A stretch of DNA of 64,000 nucleotides, from NCBI RefSeq assembly GCF_000308595.1, contig NZ_BAGA01000091.1, positions 1 through 64,000 of the forward strand. The letters run 5' to 3'. The stretch's first letter is position 1. Every line of letters starts with the position of its first letter. The position numbers and the translations under genes are program-made. The notes under the pieces were generated by a model. The model was not told the origin of the DNA. It did no database searches and saw only the letters and a list, made by a program, of their open reading frames with translations. The stretch is from Nocardia higoensis NBRC 100133. GTDB lineage: Bacteria; Actinomycetota; Actinomycetes; Mycobacteriales; Mycobacteriaceae. This document shows positions 46,521 to 57,654 of this stretch, in pieces.

Positions 46521-47306
46521 TCAAGGCAGCGGGCCGCCCGCGGCGATGGCCGAGAGGGTGGCGAACTCGTCACCCTTGAGCGAGGCGCCGCCGACCAGCG
46601 CGCCGTCGACGTCGGGCTGGGCGACCAGCTCACCGACGTTCTTGGCGTTCACCGAGCCGCCGTAGAGCACACGCACCTGCGCGGCCACCTCGGGCGAGGC
46701 CAGCTCTGCCAGTTCGGCGCGGATGGCGCCGCAGACTTCCTGCGCGTCGGCCGCCGAGGCGACCTTGCCGGTGCCGATCGCCCACACCGGTTCGTAGGCG
46801 ATGACGACCTTCGAGATCTGCTCGGCGGAAAGGCCTTTGAGCGAACCGCGCAGCTGCTCGAGGTTGTACTCGACGTGCGTGCCCGCCTCGCGGACCCCGA
46901 GGCCCTCGCCGATGCACACGATCGGGGTGATGCCGTGCTCGAGGGCCTTCTTGGCCTTGCCGAGCACCGTGGCGTCGTCCTCGTTGTGGTACTGACGACG
47001 CTCGGAGTGCCCGACCACCACGAAGGTGCAGCCCAGCTTGGCGAGCATGCTCGCGGCGATCTCACCGGTGTAGGCGCCCGATTCGTGCACCGAGACATCC
47101 TGCGCACCATAGGTGAGCAGCAGCTTGTCGCCCTCCACCAGGGTCTGCACGCTGCGCAGGTCGACGAACGGCGGGATCACCGCGACGTCGACCTTCTCGA
47201 AGTACTTCTCCGGCAGCGCGAAAGCGATCTTCTGCACCAGGGCGATGGCCTCGAGGTGATTGAGGTTCATCTTCCAGTTGCCCGCGATGAGCGGCTTACG
47301 TGCCAT
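46521..47306 (-). CDS. tpiA: Triosephosphate isomerase
   Basis: 261 residues. [18 protein letters not shown] (catalytic Lys in GNWKMN), [15 protein letters not shown] (catalytic His), [17 protein letters not shown] (catalytic Glu) and [14 protein letters not shown] (phosphate site). Interconverts glyceraldehyde-3-phosphate and dihydroxyacetone phosphate. Starts 3 bp after the pgk stop; last gene of gap-pgk-tpiA. Confidence 0.97.
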   Translation of the reverse strand: MARKPLIAGNWKMNLNHLEAIALVQKIAFALPEKYFEKVDVAVIPPFVDLRSVQTLVEGDKLLLTYGAQDVSVHESGAYTGEIAASMLAKLGCTFVVVGHSERRQYHNEDDATVLGKAKKALEHGITPIVCIGEGLGVREAGTHVEYNLEQLRGSLKGLSAEQISKVVIAYEPVWAIGTGKVASAADAQEVCGAIRAELAELASPEVAAQVRVLYGGSVNAKNVGELVAQPDVDGALVGGASLKGDEFATLSAIAAGGPLP

Positions 47307-47309
47307 GGA

Positions 47310-48524
47310 TCAGGCCTCCAGAATGCTGATGCCGGGCAGTTCCTTGCCCTCCAGGTACTCCAGCGACGCGCCGCCGCCGGTGGAGATGTGCGAGAAACCT
47401 TCGTCCGGGAGTCCGAGCGCGCGCACGGCCGCGGCCGAGTCGCCACCGCCGACGACGGTGAACGCGCCCTTGCCGGTGGCGGTCACGATCGCCTCGGCGA
47501 CACCGCGGGTGCCCGCGGCGAACTTCTCGAACTCGAACACACCCATCGGGCCGTTCCAGAACACCGTCTTCGCCTCGGTCAGCAGTGCGGCGAACCGCTT
47601 CACCGACTCCGGGCCGATGTCCAGCCCCAGCCAGCCGTCCGGAATCTCGTTGGCCGCGACGACCTTCGACTCCGCATCGGCGGCGAACTTGTCGGCGACC
47701 ACGACATCGTGCGGCAGGTGGATGACATCGGCGTAGCGCTCGAGCAGCCCCTTGCAGGTGTCGATCATCTCTTCTTGCAGCAGCGAACCGCCGACCGAAA
47801 GGCCTTGGGCCGCAAGGAAGGTGAAGCACATGCCGCCGCCGATCACCAGGGTGTCGACCTTGGGGGCCAGTGCCTCGATGACGGCCAGCTTGTCGGAGAC
47901 CTTCGAGCCGCCGAGCACGACCGCGTACGGCCGCTCGGTGTTCTCCGTCAGCTTGGCCAGCACGTCGACCTCGGCGGCGACCAGCGTGCCCGCGTAGTGC
48001 GGGAGCAGCTTGGCCACGTCGTAGACCGAGGCCTGCGCGCGGTGCACGACGCCGAAGCCGTCGGAGACGAACGCGCCGTCCTCGCCGACCAGTTCGACCA
48101 GGGCAGCGGCCAGCTTGGCCCGCTCGCCCTCGTCCTTGCTGGTCTCGCGGGGATCGAAGCGCACGTTCTCCAGCAGCAGCACATCGCCGTCGGTGAGGCC
48201 CTCCGAGCGCGAGAGCGCGTCGTAGCCCACCACGTCGCCGGCCAGCTGGACGTTGCGTCCGAGCAGTTCGGCCAGCTTCGCCGCGACCGGGGCGAGCGAG
48301 AACTTCGGATCCGGCTCGCCCTTGGGACGGCCGAGGTGCGCCGTGACGACGACCTTCGCGCCCGCCTCGACCAGCGCCTTCAGCGTCGGGATCGAGGCGA
48401 TGATGCGACCGGGATCGGTGATCTGCCCGTTGTCGTCGAGAGGGACGTTCAGGTCGGAGCGCACGAGCACGCCCCGACCCTCGACACCCTCGTTCAGCAG
48501 ATCCTGGAGTGTCTGAACAGCCAT
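47310..48524 (-). CDS. pgk: Phosphoglycerate kinase
   Basis: 404 residues. [20 protein letters not shown] and [22 protein letters not shown] in the N-domain, [17 protein letters not shown], and the ATP site [43 protein letters not shown]. Makes ATP from 1,3-bisphosphoglycerate. Lies 4 bp after gap and 3 bp before tpiA, a tight operon. Confidence 0.97.
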   Translation of the reverse strand: MAVQTLQDLLNEGVEGRGVLVRSDLNVPLDDNGQITDPGRIIASIPTLKALVEAGAKVVVTAHLGRPKGEPDPKFSLAPVAAKLAELLGRNVQLAGDVVGYDALSRSEGLTDGDVLLLENVRFDPRETSKDEGERAKLAAALVELVGEDGAFVSDGFGVVHRAQASVYDVAKLLPHYAGTLVAAEVDVLAKLTENTERPYAVVLGGSKVSDKLAVIEALAPKVDTLVIGGGMCFTFLAAQGLSVGGSLLQEEMIDTCKGLLERYADVIHLPHDVVVADKFAADAESKVVAANEIPDGWLGLDIGPESVKRFAALLTEAKTVFWNGPMGVFEFEKFAAGTRGVAEAIVTATGKGAFTVVGGGDSAAAVRALGLPDEGFSHISTGGGASLEYLEGKELPGISILEA

Positions 48525-48528
48525 GCGA

Positions 48529-49566
<1,038 letters not shown>

Positions 49567-49595
49567 TCAAGCGGATAAATTCCGATGCGCCACCT

Positions 49596-49601
49596 ACCCT
49601 A
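49596..49601 (-). promoter_or_regulatory. Likely -10 box of the gap operon
   Basis: On the minus strand this reads TAGGGT, 48 bp before the gap GTG, with a GAGGAG ribosome site in the leader. Confidence 0.5.
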
Positions 49602-49711
49602 ATCGGAGGCACGGACCTCTCCGACACGCGCCTTGGATTCGTGAGCACGCACACCCGCGTCTCAGCTCGGCCGATGCGGAATTTCACTGGCGATGCCGAG
49701 GCGGCGGCGGC

Positions 49712-50338
49712 ATGATCGCGGCGGTGAGTACCGACCAGTCGTTCTCGTCCACGGCTTCCGTGCGCGCGGCGACGCCCGCCGACATCCCCGCCGCAGCCCG
49801 CACCCTCGCCCGCGCCTTCGCCGACTACCCGTGGACCAGGCACGTGACCGACGAGCGCGACCACGAGCAGCGGGTACTGGCCGGTCAGGAACTGTTCCTC
49901 ACCCACGTCGGGCTGCCGCACGGACGGGTCTGGGTCACCGACGACTGCGCCGCCGTCGCGGTCTGGACCACCCCGGACGCCGACCTCGGACCGGTCTTCG
50001 CCCGACTCGCCCCGCGACTGGCCGAACTGGCCGGGGATCGCGCCGCGGCACAGGATGCCGCCGAAGCGGCGCTCGCACCGCACCGACCGACGGAGCCCGT
50101 CTGGTTCCTCGGCACCGTGGGCGTCGACCCCGCTCGCCAGGGCGCCGGGCTCGGCCGCGCCGTGCTCGCACCGGGCATCGCCGCGGCCGAAGCCGCCGGT
50201 GTGCCCGCGTTCCTGGAGACCACGGGCGAACGCAATCGCCGCTTCTACGAAAGGCTCGGATTCCGGGTAGTCGCCACCGTGACGATTCCCGACGACGGTC
50301 CGACCACCCTGGCCATGCTGCGCGAACCGCGCGCCTGA
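49712..50338 (+). CDS. GNAT family N-acetyltransferase
   Basis: 208 residues. VRAATPADIPAAARTLARAFADYPWTRHV starts the domain; WFLGTVGVDPARQGAGLGRAVLAPGIAAAEAAGVPAFLETTGERNRRFYERLGFRVV is the acetyl-CoA site (Q-x-x-G-x-G) and C-terminal beta strand. Substrate unknown. ATG 49712 is used; a GTG at 49724 is an alternative with no better ribosome site. Convergent with whiA. Confidence 0.83.
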   Translation: MIAAVSTDQSFSSTASVRAATPADIPAAARTLARAFADYPWTRHVTDERDHEQRVLAGQELFLTHVGLPHGRVWVTDDCAAVAVWTTPDADLGPVFARLAPRLAELAGDRAAAQDAAEAALAPHRPTEPVWFLGTVGVDPARQGAGLGRAVLAPGIAAAEAAGVPAFLETTGERNRRFYERLGFRVVATVTIPDDGPTTLAMLREPRA

Positions 50339-50384
50339 TCGGTTGCCGCTCTCGATCGCTTCCTGCCGGGGCCCGACGGCTCCT

Positions 50385-50405
50385 GGCCCGGCGCCGCGCC
50401 GGGCC
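50385..50405. terminator. Short GC hairpin between GNAT gene and whiA
   Basis: GGCCCGGCG (50385-50393) pairs with CGCCGGGCC (50397-50405) around a 3-base loop, between convergent stops and 10 bp after the whiA stop on the minus strand. Confidence 0.65.
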
Positions 50406-50414
50406 GACCGCGAC

Positions 50415-51398
50415 TCAGGCGTCGTCGAGTAGTTCCGCGGTGACCGCCGACTCGGTATCGGGCACGCCGAGTTCCCTGGCACGCCGATCGGCCATCGACA
50501 GCAACCGCCGGATCCGCCCGGCCACCGCGTCCTTGGTCATCGGCGGATCGGCGAGCTGACCGAGTTCCTCGAGCGAGGACTGCCGGTGCTCCACGCGCAG
50601 CTTGCCCGCCGCGGCCAGATGATCGGGCACCTCGTCGCCGAGGATCTCCAGCGCCCGCTCCACCCTGGCCGCCGCGGCGACCGCGGCGCGCGCCGACCGG
50701 CGCAGGTTGGCGTCGTCGAAGTTGGCCAGCCGGTTCGCCGTCGCGCGAACCTCGCGGCGCATCCGGCGTTCCTCCCAGGTCAGCCGGGTGTCCTGGGCGC
50801 CCATCCTGGTGAGCAGCGCGCCGATCGCCTCACCGTCGCGCACCACGACCCGGTCGGTGCCGCGCACCTCACGCGCCTTGGCGGTGATACCGAGCCTGCG
50901 GGCCGCGCCCACCAGCGCCAGCGCCGCCTCCGGTCCGGGGCAGCTGACCTCCAGCGCCGACGAACGGCCGGGCTCGGTCAGCGAACCGTGCGCGAGGAAG
51001 GCCCCACGCCAGGCCGCCTCGGCGTCGGCGATGCTGCCGCCGACCACCTGGGCGGGCAGCCCGCGCACCGGACGGCCGCGCACGTCGAGCAGGCCGGTCT
51101 GACGCGCCAGCGCCTCGCCCTCCTTCGACACCCGCACCACATAGCGCGAGGTCTTGCGCAGCCCGCCGACACCGAGCACGTGCACGTCGGATCCGTAGCC
51201 GTACAGCTCGAAGATCTCCCGGCGTAGCCGCCGGGCGATGGAACCCATGTCCACCTCGGCCTCGACGATCACCCGGCCGCCCACGATGTGCAGGCCGCCC
51301 GCGAAACGCAGCAGAGCCGACAGCTCCGCCTTGCGGGAACTCACCTGCGACACCGAGAGCCTGCTCAGCTCGTCCTTCACCTCGGCTGTCATCGCCAC
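50415..51398 (-). CDS. whiA: DNA-binding protein WhiA
   Basis: 327 residues. [45 protein letters not shown], then the LAGLIDADG-like middle ([26 protein letters not shown]) and a C-terminal helix-turn-helix with [32 protein letters not shown]. WhiA with WhiB controls sporulation or cell division genes in actinobacteria. GTG 51398 has AGGAG 8 bases upstream; ATG 51392 is an alternative. It overlaps yvcK by 10 bp. Confidence 0.96.
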   Translation of the reverse strand: MAMTAEVKDELSRLSVSQVSSRKAELSALLRFAGGLHIVGGRVIVEAEVDMGSIARRLRREIFELYGYGSDVHVLGVGGLRKTSRYVVRVSKEGEALARQTGLLDVRGRPVRGLPAQVVGGSIADAEAAWRGAFLAHGSLTEPGRSSALEVSCPGPEAALALVGAARRLGITAKAREVRGTDRVVVRDGEAIGALLTRMGAQDTRLTWEERRMRREVRATANRLANFDDANLRRSARAAVAAAARVERALEILGDEVPDHLAAAGKLRVEHRQSSLEELGQLADPPMTKDAVAGRIRRLLSMADRRARELGVPDTESAVTAELLDDA

Positions 51399-52435
51399 GA
51401 GACGCGCTCCTTTCCACCCAACCCGGACCGCACATCCGCGCCCATGTGCCGTCCCTCGACTCGAAGTCCTGCCGGCTGCGGCCGAGGTTGCCGGATCAGC
51501 TGATCCAGGGCGGCGGCGAGCTTGCCGGGATGATGCCGATCGGTCCCCGTTTCGGCGACATCCGAGAACGTTACCCGTGCGCGCAGTTGTTCGGCGGCTC
51601 TTGCCACATGTTCGCGTTCCCGGCCCGGCGGAACCGAGCCGGAATCCACCAGAACCTCGTCCACGGTGAATTCCGGTGCGTGCTGAGACAATACGTGCAG
51701 ATGCCGCTCCGCCGAGAATCCCGCGGTCTCACCGGGTTGCGCCGCCAGATTCAGCACCAGGATCTTGTGCGCCCTCGTGTACACCAGCGCGTCACGCAGT
51801 TCCGGCACCAGCACGTGCGGAATCACGCTGGTGAACCAGGATCCGGGGCCGAGCACCACCACGTCGGCGTGTTCGATCGCCGAGGTGGCTTCCGGGCCGG
51901 CGGGCGGATCCGACGGGATCAGCCGCACCCGGCGTACCTTGCCCGGAGTGGTGGCCACCGCGACCTGGCCGCGGATGCACCGGCTGACACGCGGATCCGA
52001 TTCCAGCCCTGAGACATCGGCTTCGATGTCCAGCGGGATCGGCGACATGGGCACCACCCGGCCGGTGGAGTTCAGCATCGCGGCGACCTCGTCGAGCGCC
52101 GCCACCGGGCTGCCGAGCACCTCGGTCAGACCGGCGAGGATCAGGTTGCCCAGCGAATGCCCGGCCAGCGCGCCCGAACCACCGAAGCGGTGCTGCAGGG
52201 TGCGCGCCCAGATGCCGTCCGGCTCACCGGCCAGCGCCGCCAGCGCCATGCGCAGGTCGCCGGGCGGCAGCATCCCCAGTTCGGTACGCAACCGGCCGGA
52301 GGAACCGCCGTCGTCGGCCACGGTGACCACCGCGCAGATCCGGCGGGTGAGCCTGCGCACCGCGCTCAGAGTCGCGTACAACCCGTGCCCGCCTCCGAGC
52401 GCGACGACAGCGGGGTCGGTCTCCCATTCGGTCAT
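51389..52435 (-). CDS. yvcK: YvcK/CuvA gluconeogenesis-factor family protein
   Basis: 348 residues. [58 protein letters not shown] is the signature nucleotide-sugar (UDP-GlcNAc-type) binding start, and [21 protein letters not shown] follows. The protein supports peptidoglycan homeostasis on gluconeogenic carbon, and in mycobacteria (Rv1422) is a PknB target. The ATG overlaps the rapZ stop (ATGA). Confidence 0.95.
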   Translation of the reverse strand: MTEWETDPAVVALGGGHGLYATLSAVRRLTRRICAVVTVADDGGSSGRLRTELGMLPPGDLRMALAALAGEPDGIWARTLQHRFGGSGALAGHSLGNLILAGLTEVLGSPVAALDEVAAMLNSTGRVVPMSPIPLDIEADVSGLESDPRVSRCIRGQVAVATTPGKVRRVRLIPSDPPAGPEATSAIEHADVVVLGPGSWFTSVIPHVLVPELRDALVYTRAHKILVLNLAAQPGETAGFSAERHLHVLSQHAPEFTVDEVLVDSGSVPPGREREHVARAAEQLRARVTFSDVAETGTDRHHPGKLAAALDQLIRQPRPQPAGLRVEGRHMGADVRSGLGGKERVSWR

Positions 52436-53382
52436 TCGCGCCCCAGGTCCCGATGCACGATCCGGACCTGCTCGGCCGAACCCTCCGCTGTGCCCGCGCT
52501 GATCAACTCCCCCAGCGCCTCGGCGATCGCCACGCTGCGATGTCTGCCGCCCGTGCAGCCCACTGCCACGGTCATGTATCGCTTCCCCTCTTGGCGGTAG
52601 CCACCCGTCGTCAGATCGACCAGGTGGTGACAGGTGTGCAGGTAGTCCGTCGCGCCCGGGCGCGACAGCACGTACTCACTGACCACAGTCTCCTGTCCCG
52701 AGTGTTCCCGCAGTTCCGGTATCCAATGTGGATTGGGTAGAAAACGCACATCCAACACCATGTCGGCGTCGAGCGGAACCCCGTACTTGAAGCCGAAGGA
52801 CTGCACCGTCAGTTGCAGCGCGACCGGCGCGCCGTTGCCGTAGGCCTCCTCCAGCTTCCGGTGCAGTTGATGGATCGACAGTTCGGTGGTGTCGATGACC
52901 AGATCGGCCGCCGCCTTGACCCCCGACAGCCGCCTGCGCTCGGCCGCGATGCCGGAGGACAGGGTGCCGTCGGCGGTCTCGCTCTGCAGCGGATGCCTGC
53001 GCCGGGCGAAGCCGAACCGGCGGATGAGCACATCGTCGGACGCCTCCAGGAACAGCACTCTGGAGCGCAGCCCGAGCGCGCGCAGTTCTTCGGTGACCAC
53101 CGACAGGTCCCCGGTGAAGAAGCGGGAACGCACGTCCATGACCAGGGCGAGCCGGGTGATCGGCGGGTCGGCGGCAGCACCGAGCTCGACCATCCGGCCG
53201 ATCAGCTCGGGCGGTAGGTTGTCGGCGACGTACCAGCCCAGGTCCTCGAGGACCCGAGCCGCGGTGCCACGCCCCGCGCCGGACAGCCCGGTGACGATGA
53301 CGACCTCGGCCTGCTGTTCGATCCTGCCCGCGGTCGGCCGGCCTGCCTGGTTCGCGGTGTTGTTCGATTCGACGCGTGTCAT
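52432..53382 (-). CDS. rapZ: RNase adapter/nucleotide-binding protein RapZ (YvcJ family)
   Basis: 316 residues. The P-loop reads VTGLSGAGRGTAARVLEDLGW: the invariant Lys and Ser/Thr of a Walker A motif (GKS/T) are replaced by Arg-Gly, though ADNLPPELI and LVMDVRSRFF are normal. The C-terminal half has FGFKYGVPLDADMVLDVRFLPNPHWIPELRE and CTGGRHRSVAIAEAL, typical of RapZ. In Gram-negatives RapZ guides RNase E to GlmZ; actinobacterial function is less clear, with amino-sugar links. ~33 N-terminal residues before the P-loop look disordered. Confidence 0.94.
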   Translation of the reverse strand: MTRVESNNTANQAGRPTAGRIEQQAEVVIVTGLSGAGRGTAARVLEDLGWYVADNLPPELIGRMVELGAAADPPITRLALVMDVRSRFFTGDLSVVTEELRALGLRSRVLFLEASDDVLIRRFGFARRRHPLQSETADGTLSSGIAAERRRLSGVKAAADLVIDTTELSIHQLHRKLEEAYGNGAPVALQLTVQSFGFKYGVPLDADMVLDVRFLPNPHWIPELREHSGQETVVSEYVLSRPGATDYLHTCHHLVDLTTGGYRQEGKRYMTVAVGCTGGRHRSVAIAEALGELISAGTAEGSAEQVRIVHRDLGRE

Positions 53383-53498
53383 GTCCTACCGGGTTCGTGT
53401 CAGAGTGCCTCTTTCGATCATCGCGCACCGGAATGGGGATCGGGCGCCGACACTCAACCTACGCGACGACGAATCCGAGCTCCCACGCCGCCGCCGGT

Positions 53499-55577
53499 CT
53501 AGGACTCGCCGTGCAAGGCCGCGAGCACGGCTTTCGCTGTCGCCACGCCGATACCGGGCACCTCGGTGATCTGCTCCACGGTGGCCTCTTTCAGCTTGGC
53601 AACCGAACCGAAGTGGGTCACCAGCGCCGTGCGCCGGGCCGAGCCGAGGCCGGGCACCGAATCCAGCGCCGAGGCCGTCATCCGGCGTGAGCGTTTGCTG
53701 CGGTGGAAATTGATGGCGAAGCGGTGTGCCTCGTCGCGGATGCGCTGCAGGAGATACAGCGCCTCGCTGTTGCGGGGCAGGATGACCGGATCGGGTTCGC
53801 CGGGCACCCATACCTCTTCCAGGCGTTTGGCCAGGCCGATCACCGCGACATCGGTGATGCCCAGTTCGTCGAGCACCTCCGCGGCGGCCGCCACCTGCGG
53901 CGCGCCGCCGTCGACGACATAGAGATTGGGCGGATAGGCGAACTTGCGGGGGCGGCCGGTGCGCGGGTCGATGCCTGGGCGCGAGGCCGGCTCCTGTTCG
54001 CCGTCGACCAGCGGCACACCGGGGGCGGTGCCGTCGAGTTCGCCGCGCTCGGCTTCGTCGCGTTCCTTGCGCAGCCGGTAGAAGCGGCGGCGGGTCACCT
54101 CGGCGATACTGCCGACATCGTCGGAGCGCCCCTCGCCCGCGGCCTCCTTGATCGCGTAGTGGCGGTATTCCGAGGAGCGCGCCAGCCCGTCCTCGAAGAC
54201 CACCAGCGAGGCGACCACGTCGGTGCCCTGCACATGGCTGATGTCCACGCACTCGATGCGCAGCGGCGCGGAGTCCAGGTCCAGCGCGTCCTGGATATCC
54301 TGCAGCGCCGCCGAGCGCGCGGTCAGATCACCGGCGCGCTTGAGCTTGTGCTGTGCCAGCGCTTCTTTCGCATTGCGCTCGACCGTCTCGGCCAAGGCTT
54401 TCTTGTCCCCGCGCTGGGGCACCCGCAGCCGCACCGCCGAGCCGCGCAGTGTGCTCAGCCACTCCTGCACCTGCTCGTGGTCGGCGGGCAGCGCGGGCAC
54501 CAGCACCTCGCGCGGGACGATGGTGGCCGCCTGTTCGGCCGGGTTCTCGGCGGCGTGGGCGACCTGCTCGCCGTAGAACTGGGTGAGGAACTGCTCGACC
54601 AGCGCGCCGGTCTCGTCGACCGCGCCCGCCGCCTCGCCCTCGCTCGTCTGCTGCGCGCCGGCGCTTTCCGTGCCGCCGACGGGCAAGTCGACCGCGTCGC
54701 CGGACTTGTCCACCACCCAGCCCCGCTGACCGCGCACCCGCCCGTCGCGGACGTGGAAGATCTGCACCGCCACCTCCAATTCGTCGGTGGCGAAAGCGAT
54801 CACGTCGGCGTCGGTGCCGTCACCGAGCACCACCGCCTGCTTCTCCAGCGCCCGGCGCAGCGCCTGGACGTCGTCGCGCAGCCGGGCGGCGGTCTCGAAG
54901 TCCAGTTCGTCGGCCGCGGCGTGCATGCGCCGTTCCAGCTCGCGGACCATGCGGTCGGTACGCCCGGCGAGGAAGTCGCAGAAATCCTCCACGATCGCCC
55001 GGTGCTCGTCGGCGTCGACCCGACCCACACACGGCGCCGCGCACTTGTCGATATAACCGAGCAGGCACGGGCGCCCGATCTGGTTGTGGCGCTTGAAGAC
55101 CCCGTTCGAGCAGGTCCGGGCGGGGAACACCCGCAGCAGCAGATCCAGGGTCTCGCGAATGGCCCAGGCGTGGGCGTAGGGACCGAAGTAGCGCACGCCC
55201 TTCTTGCGTGCGCCCCGGTACACGAACAGCCTGGGGTACTCCTCGTTCATGGTGACCGCGAGCACCGGATAGGACTTGTCGTCGCGGTAGCGCACATTGA
55301 AGCGCGGATCGAATTCCTTGATCCAGTTGTATTCCAGCTGCAGCGCCTCCACCTCGGTGGAGACGACGGTCCATTCCACGCTCGCCGCGGTGGTCACCAT
55401 CTGCCTGGTCCGCGGGTGCAGTGAGGCGATGTCGGCGAAGTAGGAGTTCAGCCGAGAGCGCAGGCTCTTGGCCTTGCCGACGTAGATCACCCGGCGGTAG
55501 GAGTCCCGGAATTTGTAGACGCCCGGCTCGACGGGGATGGTGCCCGGCGCGGGCCGGTACGTCGCTGGATCTGCCAC
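53499..55577 (-). CDS. uvrC: Excinuclease ABC subunit C
   Basis: 692 residues. N-terminal GIY-YIG nuclease ([29 protein letters not shown]), Cys-rich middle ([37 protein letters not shown]), UVR motif ([28 protein letters not shown]), the RNase H-like nuclease half ([24 protein letters not shown], and [15 protein letters not shown]), and C-terminal HhH2 ([24 protein letters not shown]). Makes both incisions in nucleotide excision repair. GTG start; stop 116 bp before rapZ. Confidence 0.97.
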   Translation of the reverse strand: MADPATYRPAPGTIPVEPGVYKFRDSYRRVIYVGKAKSLRSRLNSYFADIASLHPRTRQMVTTAASVEWTVVSTEVEALQLEYNWIKEFDPRFNVRYRDDKSYPVLAVTMNEEYPRLFVYRGARKKGVRYFGPYAHAWAIRETLDLLLRVFPARTCSNGVFKRHNQIGRPCLLGYIDKCAAPCVGRVDADEHRAIVEDFCDFLAGRTDRMVRELERRMHAAADELDFETAARLRDDVQALRRALEKQAVVLGDGTDADVIAFATDELEVAVQIFHVRDGRVRGQRGWVVDKSGDAVDLPVGGTESAGAQQTSEGEAAGAVDETGALVEQFLTQFYGEQVAHAAENPAEQAATIVPREVLVPALPADHEQVQEWLSTLRGSAVRLRVPQRGDKKALAETVERNAKEALAQHKLKRAGDLTARSAALQDIQDALDLDSAPLRIECVDISHVQGTDVVASLVVFEDGLARSSEYRHYAIKEAAGEGRSDDVGSIAEVTRRRFYRLRKERDEAERGELDGTAPGVPLVDGEQEPASRPGIDPRTGRPRKFAYPPNLYVVDGGAPQVAAAAEVLDELGITDVAVIGLAKRLEEVWVPGEPDPVILPRNSEALYLLQRIRDEAHRFAINFHRSKRSRRMTASALDSVPGLGSARRTALVTHFGSVAKLKEATVEQITEVPGIGVATAKAVLAALHGES

Positions 55578-55620
55578 CTAGCCAGCCTATCGACCGGCTC
55601 CGACACCCTCTCCGGCGCGC

Positions 55621-56130
55621 TCAGCGCGGGACGGCGAGCCCGTGCGCCCGCAGCGCGTCGATCAGGGCGTCGGGTCGCTGCGCGACGGGCAGCGGGTCGA
55701 CCAGGGCGAAGCGGCAGCCGAGTTCGGCGGCGCCGCCGTCGGTGACGGCGCTGTCGCCCACCATGAGGGCCGTGCCCGGGTGGACGCCGAGCTTGTCCAG
55801 CGCCGTGTGGAAGATCAGCGGCTCGGGCTTCCTCGCGCCGACCTCGTGGGCGAGCGCGATCGCGTCGACGTGGGCATCCCAGCCGTGCCTGGCCAGGACC
55901 GGCCGCGGGTCGGCGGCCAGATTGCTCACCACGCCGACCGGGATGCCGTGCGCGGCAAGGAAGGCCAGTACCGCGCCGGTGTCCGGATAGGGCGTCCACG
56001 CCGCCGGGTCGAGCTGCTCGGCGTCGAACGCGCGACCGTCCGCGCCGACGGGGTCGCCGCTGCCCGAGGAAGGGTCCTCCCAACGGAAGAGCGTGCCGGA
56101 GAAGTCGAACAACACCGCTTCGATCGCCAC
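55621..56130 (-). CDS. HAD family hydrolase with Ser in the second motif-I position
   Basis: 169 residues. Motif I is VLFDFSGTLF: the usual D-x-D is D-x-S, so the general acid/base Asp is absent. Motif II in VGVVSNLA, motif III Lys in GARKPEPLIF, motif IV GDSAVTDGGAAEL. The short cap fits small HADs. D-x-S may mean reduced or altered phosphatase activity. GTG start; TACGCT lies 6 bases upstream, leaderless-like. Divergent from metY. Confidence 0.82.
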   Translation of the reverse strand: MAIEAVLFDFSGTLFRWEDPSSGSGDPVGADGRAFDAEQLDPAAWTPYPDTGAVLAFLAAHGIPVGVVSNLAADPRPVLARHGWDAHVDAIALAHEVGARKPEPLIFHTALDKLGVHPGTALMVGDSAVTDGGAAELGCRFALVDPLPVAQRPDALIDALRAHGLAVPR

Positions 56131-56259
56131 CGGGCCAGCGTACCGATCGCCGTCCGCATCTCACGGCTCCGCGTGTCGCGACACGATCCGGCAACATTTC
56201 GGTTCACCGCGAGCGAAACTCTGTGACATATCCGCGAGGGTTCCCTAACGTCTGTGCCC

Positions 56260-57564
56260 ATGACAGTTGATCCGGCCGAGCAGGCCCGCGAGTGGAGCTT
56301 CGAAACCAAGCAGATCCATGTCGGCCAGGTGCCCGACGGCACCACCAACGCGCGCGCCCTGCCCATCTACCAGACCACCTCCTACACCTTCCGCGACACC
56401 GCGCACGCGGCGGCGCTGTTCGGTCTGGCCGAGCCGGGCAACATCTACACCCGCATCATGAACCCCACCCAGGACGCCGTCGAGCAGCGCATCGCGGCGC
56501 TCGAGGGTGGCGTCGCGGCGCTGCTGCTGTCCTCCGGCCAGGCCGCGGAGACCTTCGCGATCCTGAACATCGCCGGCGCCGGTGACCACATCGTCTCCAG
56601 CCCCCGGCTGTACGGCGGTACCTACAACCTGTTCCACTACACCCTGCCCAAGCTGGGCATCGAGGTCTCCTTCGTGGAGGACCCCGACAACCTGGAGCAG
56701 TGGCGCGCGGCCATCCGCCCGAACACCAAGGCGTTCTACGGCGAGACCATCTCCAACCCGCAGAACCACATCCTCGACATCCCCGGCATCGCCGAAGTGG
56801 CGCACGCCGAGGGCATTCCGGTGATCGTGGACAACACCGTCGCCACCCCGTACCTGATCCAGCCGCTGAAGCACGGCGCCGACATCGTGGTGCACTCGGC
56901 GACGAAGTACCTCGGCGGCCACGGCGCGGCGATCGCGGGCGTGATCGTCGACGGCGGCGGCTTCGACTGGACCCGGGGCCGCTTCCCCGGCTTCACCGAG
57001 CCGGACCCGAGCTACCACGGCGTGAAGTTCGCCGATCTCGGCGCGCCCGCCTACGCGCTCAAGGCCCGCGTGCAACTGCTGCGCGACCTGGGTGCGGCGC
57101 TCTCGCCGTTCAACGCCTTCCTCATCAGCCAGGGTCTCGAGACGCTGAGCCTGCGCATCGAGCGGCATGTGCAGAACGCGCAGGCCGTCGCGGAGTTCCT
57201 GGCGGCGCGCCCGGAGGTCACCACGGTGTTCTACGCCGGTCTGGAGTCCTCGCCGTGGCACGAGCGCGGCCGTCAGCTGGCGCCCAAGGGCACCGGTGCG
57301 GTCATCGGCTTCGAGCTGGCGGGCGGAGTCGACGCGGGCAAGCGCTTCGTGGAGGCGCTGACCCTGCACAGCCATGTCGCCAATATCGGTGACGTGCGCT
57401 CGCTGGTCATCCACCCGGCCTCCACCACGCACTCGCAGCTGACCCCCGAGGAGCAGCTGAACGCGGGCGTCACCCCGGGCCTGGTGCGCCTGGCCGTTGG
57501 CATCGAGCACATCGACGACATCATCGCCGACCTCGAAACCGGCTTCGCCGCCGTCAATTCCTGA
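56260..57564 (+). CDS. metY: O-acetylhomoserine sulfhydrylase (Cys/Met metabolism PLP enzyme)
   Basis: 434 residues. SFETKQIHVGQVPDGTTNARALPIYQTTSYTFRDTAHAAALFGL is the characteristic N-terminus; PLP Lys is in DIVVHSATKYLGGHGAAIAGV and the C-terminus has HPASTTHSQLTPEEQLNAGVTPGLVRLAVGIEHIDDI. It makes homocysteine from O-acetylhomoserine and sulfide. TAACGT (56246-56251) ends 8 bases before the ATG; no Shine-Dalgarno, so probably leaderless. A GTG at 56254 is a minor alternative. Confidence 0.95.
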   Translation: MTVDPAEQAREWSFETKQIHVGQVPDGTTNARALPIYQTTSYTFRDTAHAAALFGLAEPGNIYTRIMNPTQDAVEQRIAALEGGVAALLLSSGQAAETFAILNIAGAGDHIVSSPRLYGGTYNLFHYTLPKLGIEVSFVEDPDNLEQWRAAIRPNTKAFYGETISNPQNHILDIPGIAEVAHAEGIPVIVDNTVATPYLIQPLKHGADIVVHSATKYLGGHGAAIAGVIVDGGGFDWTRGRFPGFTEPDPSYHGVKFADLGAPAYALKARVQLLRDLGAALSPFNAFLISQGLETLSLRIERHVQNAQAVAEFLAARPEVTTVFYAGLESSPWHERGRQLAPKGTGAVIGFELAGGVDAGKRFVEALTLHSHVANIGDVRSLVIHPASTTHSQLTPEEQLNAGVTPGLVRLAVGIEHIDDIIADLETGFAAVNS

Positions 57565-57582
57565 CGCTACGCCGACACACCC

Positions 57583-57617
57583 GAAACGGGCTGCCGCACA
57601 ACGCGGCAGCCCGTTTC
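57583..57617 (+). terminator. Hairpin terminator after metY
   Basis: GAAACGGGCTGCCGC (57583-57597) pairs exactly with 57603-57617 around a 5-base loop, followed by GCGTTT. 18 bp downstream of the metY stop. Confidence 0.85.
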
Positions 57618-57654
57618 GCGTTTCCCGGCTGGTGATCGGGGTTACTTTCTTGTG

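Noticed and set aside
56131..56259. Possible SAM riboswitch before metY
   Set aside because: Only ~130 bp lie between the divergent starts, no SAM-type core is visible, and a -10 box 8 bases before the ATG suggests a leaderless transcript.
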